Shown here: positions 63,366 to 63,571 of the stretch, in pieces
How the letters are laid out: every line of letters starts with the position of its first letter
Numbering within the stretch: the stretch's first letter is position 1
Source: Gemmatimonadota bacterium
Lineage (GTDB): Bacteria; Gemmatimonadota; Gemmatimonadetes; Longimicrobiales; Gaopeijiaceae
Length of the DNA stretch: 63,571 nt
Reading direction: 5' to 3'
Assembly: GCA_028874985.1 (NCBI GenBank)
Contig: JAPPGI010000228.1
Coordinates: 1 to 63,571, forward strand
Notes under the pieces: model-generated
Told to the model about the DNA's origin: nothing
Databases searched by the model: none
The model's input: the letters and a program-made list of their open reading frames with translations, nothing else
Made by a program: the position numbers and the translations under genes

Positions 63366-63571
63366 AGAACAGCCATAGGCATCGCTCTGGCCGCCGCCCT
63401 CGTCGCGACGACGGCCTGTGGCGGGGGAACCCCCCCTGCTTCATCGAGGTCGGGCCTGTGGGCGAGATGCCGGACCTCGCCATGCTGGTCGGGGACACGG
63501 TGGAGACGTCCCTCGCGACCAGCTTCACCCCGCCCTCCGGCGGCCCGCCCCGGAACCGTATCCGGCCCACG
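63363..63571 (+). pseudogene. Third lipoprotein copy, partial and frameshifted, runs off the window
   Basis: Begins MRTAIGIALAAALVATTACGG, then loses frame within a C run (GGGGGAACCCCCCCTGC, 63423 onward). One extra C would restore the reading PCFIEVGPVGEMPDLAMLVG that matches copy 1. The remaining 140 bases run to the end of the window. Either a pseudogene, a phase-variable gene or a sequencing error in the homopolymer. Confidence 0.6.

Overview
The window is GC-rich DNA with strong third-position G/C bias and frequent GTG and TTG start codons. Most recognisable genes are chromosomal housekeeping or envelope genes: recF, a DUF721 gene, gyrB, infA, ssb, rpsU, ctaB and an addAB-like pair. A SusC/SusD-type receptor pair, a second TonB-dependent receptor followed by a DUF4249-like lipoprotein, a PorX-like regulator and many lipoproteins point to a double-membraned bacterium of the FCB assemblage. 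The high GC makes Gemmatimonadota my best guess. This is inference from gene content; no rRNA is present to check it. I saw no tRNA, rRNA or CRISPR array. Layout: (1) 1-7.1 kb holds a tyrosine recombinase followed by an 1836-residue lipoprotein with eight tandem beta-sandwich repeats. (2) 7.1-17.2 kb holds a TonB-domain lipoprotein, two plant-type leucine-rich-repeat lipoproteins, a fructosamine-kinase/LMW-phosphatase pair, a DEAD-box helicase, and a TonB-dependent receptor with its DUF4249-like partner. (3) 17.2-23.4 kb, largely on the minus strand, holds a DtxR/MntR-type regulator, an ABC-class ATPase of the COG3044 type, two paralogous beta-barrels, heme O synthase and a short-chain dehydrogenase. 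(4) 23.6-32.1 kb is an envelope block: TonB-like transducer, PorX-like REC-PglZ regulator, MsbA-like flippase, LpxL-like acyltransferase, GT2 glycosyltransferase, two tandem DUF3108 proteins and a membrane methyltransferase. The last six genes are tightly packed or overlapping and probably act together on lipid or polysaccharide assembly. (5) 32.1-40.9 kb is metabolic: glycosylasparaginase, isopropylmalate-dehydrogenase family enzyme, PLP decarboxylase, thiolase, 3-hydroxyacyl-CoA dehydrogenase, rpsU. (6) 41-44 kb is a run of small genes I do not recognise, with an AT-rich motif recurring in the intergenic DNA. (7) 44-61.7 kb holds infA, ssb, enoyl-CoA hydratase, recF-DUF721-gyrB, a SusC/SusD pair, and a deoxyhypusine-synthase-like gene overlapping an AddB-like/AddA-like repair operon. 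(8) 61.7-63.6 kb is a small tandem array of lipoprotein gene copies, one apparently intact and two broken by deletions and frameshifts, each preceded by a nearly identical leader block. Functional links: the thiolase, hydroxyacyl-CoA dehydrogenase and crotonase supply successive steps of beta-oxidation or butyryl-CoA chemistry. SusC/SusD, the second receptor and the TonB-like proteins form an outer-membrane uptake set. AddA/AddB, RecF, SSB and GyrB are DNA maintenance. The least explained material is the giant repeat lipoprotein, the leucine-rich-repeat lipoproteins, the orphan cluster with its shared motif, the deoxyhypusine-synthase-like gene ahead of addBA, and the decaying lipoprotein array at the right edge.
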